Shown in pieces: positions 15,625 through 24,216 of a stretch of 42,734 nt of DNA. The position numbers and the translations under genes are program-made. Numbering within the stretch: position 1 is the stretch's first letter; each line of letters begins with the position of its first letter. The notes under the pieces were generated by a model that had not been told where the DNA came from, searched no databases, and saw only the letters and a program-made list of their open reading frames with translations. Origin of the DNA: an uncultured Eubacterium sp. (GTDB lineage Bacteria > Bacillota > Clostridia > Lachnospirales > Lachnospiraceae). The stretch spans positions 1 through 42,734 of the forward strand of contig CANDMI010000029.1 in NCBI GenBank assembly GCA_947385775.1, written 5' to 3'.

Positions 15625-15957
15625 TTGAGTAAAAATTCGAAACACAAAAGGCCTGCTCCAAAAAATAATTCCACGCAGACAAATGGAGGCGCAGCCCCAC
15701 TCTTAAACCAGGAACAGACAGACCAGGCGCCGGTAAGTGCGGCGGCGGTTTTAGATGTGGCAGAGGATATGGTGATCCAGTATGGAGCTATTGAAGTGTC
15801 GACGGCGGAAATATCAAAAAAAGTAAGAGACAGCTATCTGGCAGGCAATGACGAGCAGATAAAGAGCCTTAAGATTTACGTAAAGCCGGAAGACAACAGG
15901 GCTTACTATGTAGTGAATGAAGAAACGGAAGGAAATGTGGAGTTGGTTTCACAGTAG
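15625..15957 (+). CDS. DUF6465 family protein
   Basis: This small, soluble protein has 110 residues from TTG 15625. The N-terminal 45 residues are basic, then Gln/Asn-rich and probably disordered. The C-terminal 65 residues form the conserved part (VIQYGAIEVSTAEISKKVRDSYL ... LKIYVKPEDNRAYYVVNEET), which matches my memory of the clostridial DUF6465 family. No function is known to me. The frame is open up to 15538, but AAAGGAG at 15608-15615 fits the TTG at 15625 and the promoter overlaps the longer form. The gene is single, with its own promoter and terminator. Confidence 0.7.
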   Translation: MSKNSKHKRPAPKNNSTQTNGGAAPLLNQEQTDQAPVSAAAVLDVAEDMVIQYGAIEVSTAEISKKVRDSYLAGNDEQIKSLKIYVKPEDNRAYYVVNEETEGNVELVSQ

Positions 15958-15960
15958 AAA

Positions 15961-16000
15961 TAACCGGGCGAGCAGGTATCTGCCAGCCCGGTTATTTTTT
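15961..16000 (+). terminator. Strong Rho-independent terminator
   Basis: TAACCGGGC (15961-15969) pairs with GCCCGGTTA (15986-15994). Inside is a GCAG/CTGC inner stem, and T6 follows. It ends the DUF6465 transcript and lies six bases from the end of the convergent XRE gene. Confidence 0.9.
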
Positions 16001-16005
16001 GGCGC

Positions 16006-16392
16006 TCAAGACTCTGCTTCCAGTACGGCGGGCTCAAGCGCGGCTTGCTCATCCGAATCGCTGACGGATGAAATTTTTAATAAACCTTGCATATAGGCAG
16101 TAACCAGATTTTTGTCATTTCTCGGTAGGCGGTGCCAATCCAGAAGCAGCTTTTGGTCAGACACAGTCAATTGCTTTGGCATGGTGCCTTCCTCATCAAA
16201 AAATTCTGCAAGAGTAATGCCAAAGCCTTCACAAATCCTCATAAGGGTAGATACAGACGGCACATTGTTTCGATGAAATGTATTGCTTAATGTGGAATAA
16301 CTGATGCCTGCTTCTTTTGCCAGACGATAAAGTGACCAGTTTCGTTCTTCACGAAGTTTGGTGACTCTTTTCAGAACATAATCCTCTTTCAT
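16006..16392 (-). CDS. XRE family transcriptional regulator
   Basis: The 128-residue protein has an N-terminal Cro/CI-type helix-turn-helix (VTKLREERNWSLYRLAKEAG, then ISYSTLSNTFHR and PSVSTLMRICEGFGITLAEFF, residues about 8-65). A C-terminal segment (KLLLDWHRLPRNDKNLVTAYMQGLL) is common to small clostridial XRE regulators. It binds DNA; its targets are unknown. Its own upstream region contains palindromes suitable for autoregulation (see 16417-16486). The start is ATG 16392, preceded by an AGGAG-like site (AGGAGATAGGAGC). It lies alone between convergent DUF6465 and upstream nfo. Confidence 0.88.
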   Translation of the reverse strand: MKEDYVLKRVTKLREERNWSLYRLAKEAGISYSTLSNTFHRNNVPSVSTLMRICEGFGITLAEFFDEEGTMPKQLTVSDQKLLLDWHRLPRNDKNLVTAYMQGLLKISSVSDSDEQAALEPAVLEAES

Positions 16393-16416
16393 GATTCAGC
16401 TCCTATCTCCTCATTT

Positions 16417-16486
16417 GTACTATAACTATATTGTAATAAATGGTAAATTATACCAAAAGATGTTAAAAAGTGTTATATTAGTACAA
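16417..16486. promoter_or_regulatory. Nested dyad symmetry upstream of the XRE gene
   Basis: TTGTACTATAAC (about 16417-16428) is matched in inverse by GTTATATTAGTACAA (16472-16486), with a 3-base offset. Between them lies the perfect palindrome TGGTA-AATTA-TACCA (16441-16455). This is the expected layout for a self-repressing XRE regulator. Beyond it, AAGGAG at 16492 leads only to a nine-codon ORF (16516-16545), so no divergent gene is supported. Confidence 0.5.
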
Positions 16487-16539
16487 CTCATAAGGAGAAT
16501 AAAGCTGCGGTTGTCATGAAAGAGGTTATGGCAGTTTTA

Positions 16540-17397
16540 CTATAGAATCAATCTGGCGATCTCGTCTTTGTATGGCGGATGCTTCTTTTTTGCGTCCGTT
16601 GGATCTGCCAGATATGGAGTTTCTAGAATTTTCGGAATATCGATAAAGTCCGGATGATGGACTATTTTTTTCAGCGCGTCAAAGCCGATCATCCCATCGC
16701 CGATATTTGCGTGGCGGTCTTTGGATGCGCCGCATACATTTTTGCTGTCATTAATATGGAAAACCGCAATCTGGTCTTTACCAATGGCTTTGTCAAACTG
16801 CTCTATGACATCGTCAAAATGATATTTAACGTCGTATCCGGCGTCATGGGTGTGGCAGGTGTCAAAGCAGACTCGTAATTTATCGTTATACGTGACGCCG
16901 TCGTAGATCGCGGCTAATTCCTCAAAGGTTTTTCCGATCTCGGTGCCTTTCCCGGCCATGGTCTCTAACGCCACCAGGCATTTCGTATCCTTGGTCAATA
17001 CCTCGTTTAAGCCCTTGACAATCTGGGCGGTTCCGGTTTCAACGCCCGCGCCTACATGGGCGCCCGGATGCAGGATTAAGATATCGCTTCCCATAGCGAC
17101 TGTGCGCTCGATCTCCTTTGCGAGAAATTCCACCGCAAGCTGGTAAGTTTCCGGCTTTATCGTATTGGCAAGGTTTATGATATAGGGCGCATGGACGACG
17201 AAGCTTTCAATGCCATGCTCTTTCATATAATCCCAGGCGGCTTTGATATTTAATTCCTCAATGGCTTTGCGCCTTGTATTTTGGGGCGCGCCCGTGTAAA
17301 CCATAAAGGTATTCGCGCCGTAGGAAACCGCTTCTTTTACTGAATTTAAAAACATGTCTTTTCCACTCATCCCCACATGGGAGCCAAGCTTTACCAT
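16540..17397 (-). CDS. nfo: Endonuclease IV (AP endonuclease)
   Basis: The 285-residue TIM-barrel enzyme cuts DNA at abasic sites and removes 3'-blocking groups in base-excision repair, using a trinuclear Zn centre. Conserved ligands are visible: SHVGMSG at the start, [52 protein letters not shown] and [22 protein letters not shown], and the C-terminal ILETPY. The length is typical (about 280). The ATG at 17397 follows AGGAGGTT. It is divergent from the downstream PBP gene. Confidence 0.97.
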   Translation of the reverse strand: MVKLGSHVGMSGKDMFLNSVKEAVSYGANTFMVYTGAPQNTRRKAIEELNIKAAWDYMKEHGIESFVVHAPYIINLANTIKPETYQLAVEFLAKEIERTVAMGSDILILHPGAHVGAGVETGTAQIVKGLNEVLTKDTKCLVALETMAGKGTEIGKTFEELAAIYDGVTYNDKLRVCFDTCHTHDAGYDVKYHFDDVIEQFDKAIGKDQIAVFHINDSKNVCGASKDRHANIGDGMIGFDALKKIVHHPDFIDIPKILETPYLADPTDAKKKHPPYKDEIARLIL

Positions 17398-17600
17398 AAA
17401 TAATAACCTCCTTTTTCCTTATAATAAAAACGTAAGAACAGATTTTAGGGCAGTTTCTTACGAAATTCTAAAAAGATTATATAAGAACCGTCAGGTAGTG
17501 GCAAGAATAAATTTTTATGTTATAATCATACTAAAGCGTGTTCTGAAAATGTATTTTTTATACGACGCGCTTTTGGAATCTATCAAAATAAGGAGATGTT

Positions 17601-19691
17601 ATGGGTCAGAAAAAGAAAAAACAACGCCAGTCCATGATGGAAAGGGTAAAAAAGGCGCATTTGCAGCAGGAGGATGAAAGCGGCAGCTATGGATTTCAAA
17701 TGGTCGGGGCGTTTTTCTGTGATTTTTTTTATTACCTGTTGCAGGTTCTAAAATGGGGGGGACTGGCGGCGCTGATCTTAACCGCGGTTGTGTCCGTCGT
17801 GTTGTTCGTCAAATATGGGGATACTTACCAGGCTTATGCAAAGGAGGCTGACCAGGTTGTGGAAAACAGCAAGGCGGAGGATTTCCGTATGGATGAGATC
17901 ACCTATATCTATGCCGCGGATGGAACTCAGCTTGCGGAATTATCCGGCGGCGGCGGAAGATCCAGCTACTTAAAATATGAAGATATCCCAAAGGACGCCG
18001 TCAACGCGTTTATCGCCATTGAGGATCGAAGCTTTTGGAGAAATATCGGCATTGACGTAAAAGGCATTATCCGTGTGGTCAAAGATTATATCACTTCAAG
18101 CGGAGACAGCATGGCGGGGGCCAGCACGATCACCCAGCAGCTTTCTCGGACGATTTACTTAACGAGGAATCGTTCGATTGAACGAAAAATTAAAGAAATG
18201 ATGATCGCAATTCGGCTCACCCGGAAATATACCAAGCAGGAGATCATGGAGTTTTACATTAATACGGCCTGCTTTTCCAACGGGATTTACGGTCTGGAGG
18301 CCGCGGCAAAGGCATTTTTTGGAAAAAGCGCCAATGAGCTTACGGTGTCGCAGACTGCCTATTTATGCGCGATCCCAAATTGGCCGGAGTATTATAACCC
18401 TTATAAATATCCGAAAAACGCGGTTACCCGCAGGGATAAGATTTTAAAGGACATGTACGGGGAAGGCTATTTATCCAAAAGCGAATACGAGGCGGCGTTA
18501 AAGGAAAAGATTAAAATACAAAAAGGAACTTCTGAATTTTATAATTATGAAACCACCTATGCGGTATCCTGCGCGGTGGAATATCTGATGCAGCTTCACG
18601 GATACGAATTTCGCTACGAATTTTCCAGCGAGGAAGATTACCAGTCCTATCTGGAAGCATACGAAGCCGCCTATAACTTGGAAAAGACAAACCTGTATGC
18701 AAAGGGCTATAAAATCAAAACCTCGTTGCAGACCGATACCCAGGGGACGATCCAGCAGGCGCTGGACAACAACCTGGCGTTTGCCACCGATACGAACCCG
18801 GATTCCGGCGTGTTTGAGCTGCAAGGGGCGGTGACGGCCATAGACAATGCCACCGGAAAGGTGATAGCGGCGGTAGGCGGACGTTCTCAGGAGGATCTGG
18901 ATAATGTATACAGCCTAAACCGCGCGTACCAGGGTTACCGCCAGCCGGGCAGCTCGATCAAGCCTTTGGTCGTTTACACGCCGGCTTTGATGTCCGGTTA
19001 CACGCCGGATACGACGGTATATGATATCAACGTGGTAGCCGCGAGACAGCCAGGGGCGAATGTGGCGGCGATGCGAGGCGCGGCGATGTCTTTAAGGTAT
19101 GCGGTAGAGCAGAGTAAAAACGGCGTGGCTTATTCTGTCCTGAATAAAATTACGCCGGAATATGGGCTTGCCTGCCTGACAGACATGAAATTTGATAAGA
19201 TCGTCCCGGCGGACTACACATTATCCGCATCATTAGGAGGGCTTACTTATGGCGTGACGACGGTGCAGATGGCAAGCGGCTATAGCACGCTTGTAAATGA
19301 CGGGAAATACCGAAACCCAACCTGTATCGTTTCGTTAAAGGACAGTGACGGCAAGGAGTTATATAAGGAAGAAAAACAAAAAACGGTTTACGGTAAAGAA
19401 GCGGCATATACGATGCTGGATATTTTAAAGGGCGTGCTGATCCGCGGGACTGCCAGGGATTTAAAATGGGCGGAAGAGTCTAAGATGCCCGCGGCTGGCA
19501 AAACAGGCACGACCAATGACAGCAAGGACGGCTGGTTTTGCGGCGTAACGCCTTATTATTCGGTGGCGGTCTGGATCGGCTACGATACGCCGCGTGAGTT
19601 GGAAAGCCTGTACGGAGCGTCATATCCGGCAAGCGTTTGGAAGGACGCGATGCTTTATCTGACAAAAGACCTTGCGCCGGTTGAATTTTAG
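17601..19691 (+). CDS. Class A penicillin-binding protein (PBP1A-type)
   Basis: The bifunctional murein synthase has 696 residues. A basic cytoplasmic tail is followed by one membrane segment (about 50-70). The GT51 transglycosylase domain contains Glu141 (AIEDRSFW), GASTITQQLSRTIYL and a matching RKIKEM motif. The transpeptidase domain contains Ser451-x-x-Lys454 (PGSSIKP), SKN in AVEQSKNGVAYS and Lys634-Thr-Gly (GKTGTTND). It polymerises and crosslinks peptidoglycan. ATG 17601 follows AAGGAG; a TATAAT at 17521-17526 may be part of its promoter. It is followed on the same strand by thrH after 85 bases, with a separate promoter. Confidence 0.95.
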   Translation: MGQKKKKQRQSMMERVKKAHLQQEDESGSYGFQMVGAFFCDFFYYLLQVLKWGGLAALILTAVVSVVLFVKYGDTYQAYAKEADQVVENSKAEDFRMDEITYIYAADGTQLAELSGGGGRSSYLKYEDIPKDAVNAFIAIEDRSFWRNIGIDVKGIIRVVKDYITSSGDSMAGASTITQQLSRTIYLTRNRSIERKIKEMMIAIRLTRKYTKQEIMEFYINTACFSNGIYGLEAAAKAFFGKSANELTVSQTAYLCAIPNWPEYYNPYKYPKNAVTRRDKILKDMYGEGYLSKSEYEAALKEKIKIQKGTSEFYNYETTYAVSCAVEYLMQLHGYEFRYEFSSEEDYQSYLEAYEAAYNLEKTNLYAKGYKIKTSLQTDTQGTIQQALDNNLAFATDTNPDSGVFELQGAVTAIDNATGKVIAAVGGRSQEDLDNVYSLNRAYQGYRQPGSSIKPLVVYTPALMSGYTPDTTVYDINVVAARQPGANVAAMRGAAMSLRYAVEQSKNGVAYSVLNKITPEYGLACLTDMKFDKIVPADYTLSASLGGLTYGVTTVQMASGYSTLVNDGKYRNPTCIVSLKDSDGKELYKEEKQKTVYGKEAAYTMLDILKGVLIRGTARDLKWAEESKMPAAGKTGTTNDSKDGWFCGVTPYYSVAVWIGYDTPRELESLYGASYPASVWKDAMLYLTKDLAPVEF

Positions 19692-19705
19692 TTGAAATGA
19701 AAATG

Positions 19706-19735
19706 TTGCTTTTATCCATAGGGATATGGTAAAAT
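19706..19735 (+). promoter_or_regulatory. Probable promoter of the thrH gene
   Basis: TTGCTT (19706-19711), an 18-base spacer and TAAAAT (19730-19735) lie before ATG 19777. The spacer holds the inverted repeat CCATA-GGGA-TATGG. Confidence 0.5.
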
Positions 19736-19776
19736 GGGAAACGGAAAATATTTACAATAATGGAGGTAAACGCATC

Positions 19777-20382
19777 ATGTTTCTTACATGTTTGGATTTA
19801 GAAGGCGTATTGGTGCCGGAGATTTGGATCGCGTTTGCAAAGGCAAGCGGGATTCCTAAGCTTACGCGCACGACGAGGGATGAGCCGGATTACAATAAGC
19901 TGATGAACTGGCGGCTTGGCATTTTAAAAGAGCATGGCCTTGGGTTAAAGGAAATTCAGGAAACCATCGCAGGCATCGACCCGATCCCGGGGGCGAAGGA
20001 GTTTTTAGATGACCTTCGAAAAATAACGCAGGTCATTATACTTAGCGATACGTTTGAGCAGTTTGCAAAGCCTTTAATGGAAAAATTAGGCTGGCCGACG
20101 ATTTTTTGCAATTCATTGGAAGTGGCGGATAACGGGGAGATCACCGGGTTTAAGATCCGTGTGGAAAATCCAAAATACGCTGCGGTAAAAGCGTTTCAGT
20201 CCATTGGGTTTGAAACCATCGCAAGCGGGGATAGCTTCAACGACCTTGCGATGATCGAAGCCGGGAGGGCCGGATTTTTATTCAAGACGACAGAGGAGAT
20301 AAAAGGGAGCCATCCGGGGATTCCCGCATATGATACATATGAGGAGCTTCTTTCGGCGATCAAAGGCGCGATGCGATTGTAA
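19777..20382 (+). CDS. thrH: Phosphoserine phosphatase / homoserine phosphotransferase (ThrH)
   Basis: This 201-residue HAD-superfamily enzyme has motif I CLDLEGVLVPEIW (nucleophile Asp in LDLEG), motif II IILSDTFEQF, a conserved Lys in VENPKYAAVK and motif IV GDSFNDLAMIEAG. The DLEGVLVPEIW form is characteristic of ThrH rather than SerB. ThrH proteins dephosphorylate phosphoserine and can pass the phosphate to homoserine, linking serine and threonine synthesis. The start ATG 19777 follows TGGAGG; the open frame extends upstream to 19726 but lacks a ribosome site. Confidence 0.9.
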   Translation: MFLTCLDLEGVLVPEIWIAFAKASGIPKLTRTTRDEPDYNKLMNWRLGILKEHGLGLKEIQETIAGIDPIPGAKEFLDDLRKITQVIILSDTFEQFAKPLMEKLGWPTIFCNSLEVADNGEITGFKIRVENPKYAAVKAFQSIGFETIASGDSFNDLAMIEAGRAGFLFKTTEEIKGSHPGIPAYDTYEELLSAIKGAMRL

Positions 20383-20457
20383 GCGAATATATTGCGAAAA
20401 AAGGATTGCAAAAGGCAGGCGCAGGCCGAAACTGTGTACACAGAAAGGAGTGGCATT

Positions 20458-22380
20458 ATGTCAGCAGAAGCATATCAGGCAGCCCATAAAATCGCCCAAA
20501 AGGCGTACCGGTCGGCAATGAACAACGGCGAGTATCCGTACTTGCAGGCTTTGGATGATTTTCTTCCATATGAACAGACCGCGGGGGAAAAATACGTCGG
20601 GTTACTGGAAATTCCGTTATATTTAGTCGTAGGCACAAAGACCGCGGGCAGGCAAAATTCATTTTCCAATAACTTTATGCCGCTTTTAAGTGAAGAATCG
20701 GAATTTGCGCGCAAGTGGGCAAACCTTTACGACGCGCAGCTGGAAGAAGGGATCAGGGAGCCAATCGTGGTGTATGAATATATGCACCGGTTTTACGTCA
20801 TGGAGGGCAACAAGCGAGTCAGCGTATTAAAAAGCTTAAAGGCTGTGAAGATCAGCGCGAAGGTCACAAGGATCCTTCCAAAAAAGACCGACGAAATGGA
20901 AAATAAGATTTATTTTGAATTTCTGGACTTTTTTGAAGACGCGGAAATTTACGACATCTGGTTTTCGCAGACCGGCTCCTATGAGAAGCTGACGCGCCAC
21001 TACGGATACAAGAAGGGCGAAAAATGGACGGAGGAAAAACGGACTTCTCTGCGCAGCGAGTTTCAGCTTTTCCGCAGGGAATATAAGGCAAAGGGCGGGG
21101 ATAAGATCAACATCACCTCGGGGGACGCGTTCCTTGCATACATTGATATTTTCCCGGCGTGGCAGCTCCATACCCAGGAAGACGAAGAAATACGGGAAAA
21201 CCTTACGAAAATGTGGGATGAATTCTTGACGCTTGCGCAAAATAAGTCCATGAAGATCCTGTTGGAGCCGCAGCCTAAAGAAAAGCCAAAGCAGTCACCG
21301 GGGCTTACGCTTTTAAGCCGTTTCCTTGGCAGCGCTTCCATGAAGCAGTTGAAGATCGCGTTTATATACGAAAAGTCGGTGGATAATTCCGCCTGGAATT
21401 ACGCTCACGAAATGGGGCGTATGCATTTAGAGCAGGTGTTTGGGGATAAGGTAAAGACGACGATCTATGAACACGCGGAGTATACGGATAATTCGGAGGA
21501 CATTATAGAAGCAGCGATCGACGACGGCAACCAGATCATTTTTACCGTGGCGGCGCAGCTTGCAAACGCCAGTGTAAAGGCGGCGGTCAAGCATCCGGAT
21601 ATTAAGATCTTAAACTGCTCTACCAATTCCCGTTACCGGGCGATCCGTACGTATTACTGCCGCATTTACGAAAGCAAGTTTTTGCTCGGCGTAATTGCCG
21701 GCGCGCTGTCTCCGACCTTTGAGCTTGGATATATGGCGGACTATCCGATTTACAGCACGATCGCGGACATTAACGCTTTCGCGCTGGGAGCCCAGATGGT
21801 AAACCCGCGGGCGGTGGTGCATCTGCACTGGCGTTGCGTAGAGTCGGATGAAAACCGGGCATGGCCGGAGCGTGTGCAGTATATTTCCGATAAGGACTGG
21901 ATCACGCCAGACCACCCGACGCGAAAATACGGGCTGTACTGCCAGCACAGAGATGGGCGGATCGATAATATCGCCACAGGCATGTGCCATTGGGGGAAGC
22001 TGTACGAGCAGCTTGTCAGCAGCATTATCCGCAATACCTGGAAGGTGGACGACGAGCAGAACAAAAACCGGGCATTAAATTACTGGTGGGGCATTTCCGC
22101 GGGGGTATTGGAAATCGTATGCTCCCAGAAGCTTCCGGGGGGCACAAAAGTTTTGGTGGATATGCTTACCGAAAATATCAGAAGGGGCGAATTTAACCCG
22201 TTTCAATGCAACTGGATCACCCAGGACGGGACGGTTGCAAACGAAGTCAATCATCAGATGAAGCCGGAGGACATTTTCAAGATGAATTATCTGGCAAGCA
22301 ACGTGGAGGGGAGGATTCCTAGCATGGACGAACTGAAGGAAGAAGCAAAGGAGTTTGTCCAGCTGCAAGGAGGAGTCTAA
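20458..22380 (+). CDS. ParB-like / BMP (PnrA-type) fusion protein without signal peptide
   Basis: The 640-residue protein comprises two parts. Residues 1-290 include a segment resembling a ParB/sulfiredoxin-fold domain: EPIVVYEYMHRFYVMEGNKR with GNKR at 117-120, then VSVLKSLKAVKISAKV. Residues about 295-640 resemble BMP/PnrA/Med-type periplasmic ligand-binding proteins (KIAFIYEKSVDNSAWNYAHEMGR, IIFTVAAQLANASVKAAVKHPD, SKFLLGVIAGALS). Normal BMP proteins are lipoproteins for nucleoside uptake; this one has no signal peptide or lipobox and no transporter genes beside it, so it is probably cytoplasmic. The stop TAA overlaps the next ATG (TAATG), coupling it to a metallophosphoesterase. ATG 20458 follows AAAGGAG. 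The ParB-like reading is mine and uncertain; the BMP part is firmer. Confidence 0.75.
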   Translation: MSAEAYQAAHKIAQKAYRSAMNNGEYPYLQALDDFLPYEQTAGEKYVGLLEIPLYLVVGTKTAGRQNSFSNNFMPLLSEESEFARKWANLYDAQLEEGIREPIVVYEYMHRFYVMEGNKRVSVLKSLKAVKISAKVTRILPKKTDEMENKIYFEFLDFFEDAEIYDIWFSQTGSYEKLTRHYGYKKGEKWTEEKRTSLRSEFQLFRREYKAKGGDKINITSGDAFLAYIDIFPAWQLHTQEDEEIRENLTKMWDEFLTLAQNKSMKILLEPQPKEKPKQSPGLTLLSRFLGSASMKQLKIAFIYEKSVDNSAWNYAHEMGRMHLEQVFGDKVKTTIYEHAEYTDNSEDIIEAAIDDGNQIIFTVAAQLANASVKAAVKHPDIKILNCSTNSRYRAIRTYYCRIYESKFLLGVIAGALSPTFELGYMADYPIYSTIADINAFALGAQMVNPRAVVHLHWRCVESDENRAWPERVQYISDKDWITPDHPTRKYGLYCQHRDGRIDNIATGMCHWGKLYEQLVSSIIRNTWKVDDEQNKNRALNYWWGISAGVLEIVCSQKLPGGTKVLVDMLTENIRRGEFNPFQCNWITQDGTVANEVNHQMKPEDIFKMNYLASNVEGRIPSMDELKEEAKEFVQLQGGV

Positions 22381-23006
22381 TGAAAATTTTACTAGTGGCG
22401 GATATAGAATGTAAGGCATTGTGGGATTTTTACACGAAAGAAAAGCTCGAGGGGATTGATCTGATCCTCTCCTGCGGGGATTTAAAAGCGGAGTATTTAT
22501 CGTTTCTTGCTACGATGACCCAGTCGCCGGTGCTCTATGTGCATGGGAATCATGACATAAGGTATGAAACCCATGGGCCGGACGGCTGCATCTGCATCGA
22601 CGATCGTATTTATAATTATAAGGGTGTGCGCATTTTCGGACTTGGCGGCTCCATGCGCTATAAGGACGGCGACTGGCAGTTCAGCCAAAAGGAGATGCGG
22701 GCAAGGGTATGGAAGAAAACGTTTTCTTTGTGGTGCAACAAGGGGTTTGACATCCTTTTGACCCACGCCCCGGCCCTGGGCTTTCACGACGGCGAGGATC
22801 TGCCCCACCAGGGTTTTTCGGTGTTTAATGACCTGATGGACAAGTATAAGCCGAAGTTTTTTGTGCACGGGCATGTGCATTTAAATTACGGGCGGGAGCA
22901 TGTGCGCTCGGACATGTACCGGGATACCCAGGTGATCAACGCGTTTGAGCGGTATGTGATCGAAATACCGGAAGAGGACGCGCGGCATAAGGATATCGGG
23001 GCGTGA
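22380..23006 (+). CDS. Calcineurin-like metallophosphoesterase
   Basis: The 208-residue protein has the five metallophosphoesterase motifs in order: ADIE (usual DxH replaced by DxE), SCGDL, HGNHD, LLTHAPALG and VHGHVH. It is a two-metal phosphatase or phosphodiesterase of unknown substrate. The Glu in place of His in motif I is a known variation in some branches and need not abolish activity. It starts on the last base of the upstream stop codon, so translation is coupled to the BMP fusion. The two products probably work together, for example in nucleotide-derived signalling. A weak hairpin follows at about 23043. Confidence 0.88.
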   Translation: MKILLVADIECKALWDFYTKEKLEGIDLILSCGDLKAEYLSFLATMTQSPVLYVHGNHDIRYETHGPDGCICIDDRIYNYKGVRIFGLGGSMRYKDGDWQFSQKEMRARVWKKTFSLWCNKGFDILLTHAPALGFHDGEDLPHQGFSVFNDLMDKYKPKFFVHGHVHLNYGREHVRSDMYRDTQVINAFERYVIEIPEEDARHKDIGA

Positions 23007-23247
23007 AAAAGTTTTGAAATAAGTTCATTTCATATGCGATCAGGAAAAGAGGGCTGGGGACAGGCTTCTTTTTTTGATGCGCTCTGGTGTGTAAGCATAG
23101 CTTTATCCCGCGTTGTTTTGAGTCTATTGGCATTGCTGGTGTCTTATTTTATACAATCAAGATTAACTATGACAATAGTGCAATAACTGAGTCCATGATA
23201 GATAATAAATGTGGAAAATTGTGGAAATTATAAGTTTAACGACAAAT

Positions 23248-23254
23248 TTCGACA
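23248..23254 (-). promoter_or_regulatory. 0A box (Spo0A-binding site)
   Basis: TTCGACA on the plus strand is the reverse complement of the 0A-box consensus TGTCGAA, a perfect 7/7 match, 113 bases before the spo0A ATG. It is consistent with autoregulation of spo0A, as known in Bacillus and Clostridium. Confidence 0.65.
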
Positions 23255-23293
23255 GTTTTCATGGGAATTATTTTTTTATTATAAATGGACGGG

Positions 23294-23339
23294 GAAAATA
23301 CGCTTTTTTAACAGCAATCTGCCCGATTTGCGTATTTTC
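23294..23339 (+). promoter_or_regulatory. Leader inverted repeat before spo0A
   Basis: GAAAATACGC (23294-23303) is perfectly complementary to GCGTATTTTC (23330-23339) with a 26-base loop, ending 12 bases before the AGGAGG of spo0A. It could be a leader hairpin or a dyad operator. Confidence 0.6.
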
Positions 23340-23366
23340 TTCCGATAATGACAGGAGGTTAAAGTC

Positions 23367-24164
23367 ATGACTCAGTTAAACGTGGCGATTGCGGATGATA
23401 ATGAGAAAATGGTACAGTTATTGGGCGACATTGTCAAAAGCGACGACGAATTAAACGTAGTAGGCACAGCAAAAGATGGAGTGGAAGCCTGTAAGATAAT
23501 CAGGGAAAAGGAGCCGGATGTAGTGCTTTTGGATATTGTAATGCCAAAGCTGGATGGACTCGGCGTATTGACCAAGATCAATAACGACCGATCCTTGAAA
23601 AAGCATCCGGCTTTTATTGTGATCAGCGCGATCGGACAGGAAAAGATCACGGAAGACGCATTTAATCTGGGCGCGGATTATTACATTATGAAACCGTTTG
23701 ATAACGACATGGTGATCGGACAGATTAAGCTGATCCGTGACCGGAGCATGCAAAAAACCAATGATACGAAAAAGGCGAACGCATATGAAAAATACCAGGA
23801 GCCAACGCAAAGGGATCTGGAAGCCGACGTAACGGACATTATCCATGAAATAGGGGTTCCGGCGCATATCAAGGGCTACCAGTATCTGCGGGAAGCCATC
23901 ATGATGTCCGTAAAGGAAATTGATATGTTAAATTCCATCACGAAGATTTTGTATCCTACCATTGCAAAAAAGTATCAGACAACGCCAAGCAGGGTAGAGC
24001 GCGCAATCCGTCACGCGATAGAAGTGGCATGGTCAAGGGGGAAAATGGACACGATTGACGAGTTATTTGGCTATACGATCAATAATGGGAAAGGAAAACC
24101 GACAAATTCTGAATTTATTGCGTTGATCGCAGACAAAATAAGGTTGGAATACCGCTCGAAATAG
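23367..24164 (+). CDS. spo0A: Sporulation master response regulator Spo0A
   Basis: The 265-residue protein has an N-terminal receiver domain with acidic pair Asp10/Asp11, phosphoacceptor Asp56 ([13 protein letters not shown]) and the conserved Lys in YYIMKPFD. A linker leads to the Spo0A C-terminal DNA-binding domain ([47 protein letters not shown]), which is diagnostic for Spo0A. It controls entry into sporulation. ATG 23367 follows AGGAGG. An 0A box lies upstream. The next gene, glgA, has its promoter overlapping the 3' end of spo0A. Confidence 0.98.
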   Translation: MTQLNVAIADDNEKMVQLLGDIVKSDDELNVVGTAKDGVEACKIIREKEPDVVLLDIVMPKLDGLGVLTKINNDRSLKKHPAFIVISAIGQEKITEDAFNLGADYYIMKPFDNDMVIGQIKLIRDRSMQKTNDTKKANAYEKYQEPTQRDLEADVTDIIHEIGVPAHIKGYQYLREAIMMSVKEIDMLNSITKILYPTIAKKYQTTPSRVERAIRHAIEVAWSRGKMDTIDELFGYTINNGKGKPTNSEFIALIADKIRLEYRSK

Positions 24165-24172
24165 GGTATAAT
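24144..24172 (+). promoter_or_regulatory. Sigma-A promoter of glgA overlapping the end of spo0A
   Basis: TTGGAA (24144-24149), a 17-base spacer and a perfect TATAAT (24167-24172) overlap the spo0A stop codon and lie 45 bases before ATG 24217. Confidence 0.7.
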
Positions 24173-24216
24173 GTTTGGAAAAGAAGATATACATTATACG
24201 TTTCGGAGGAAATACC

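Larger units (their letters stand above)
23007..23366. other. Non-coding region upstream of spo0A
   Basis: I see no gene in these 360 bases. They hold a weak terminator-like hairpin for the upstream pair (AAAAGA...TCTTTT, about 23043-23077, then T-rich) and A/T-rich sequence. An 0A box and a long-loop hairpin near spo0A are listed separately. The spoIVB gene that often precedes spo0A in Clostridia is not here. Confidence 0.6.

Noticed and set aside
16516-16545. Nine-codon ORF following an AAGGAG-like site
   Set aside because: It is too short, has poor spacing to the ribosome site and runs into the nfo 3' end; I see it as chance or remnant.
20392-20457. Longer N-terminus of the BMP fusion protein
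   Set aside because: The extra 22 codons lack a ribosome site, while AAAGGAG fits ATG 20458.
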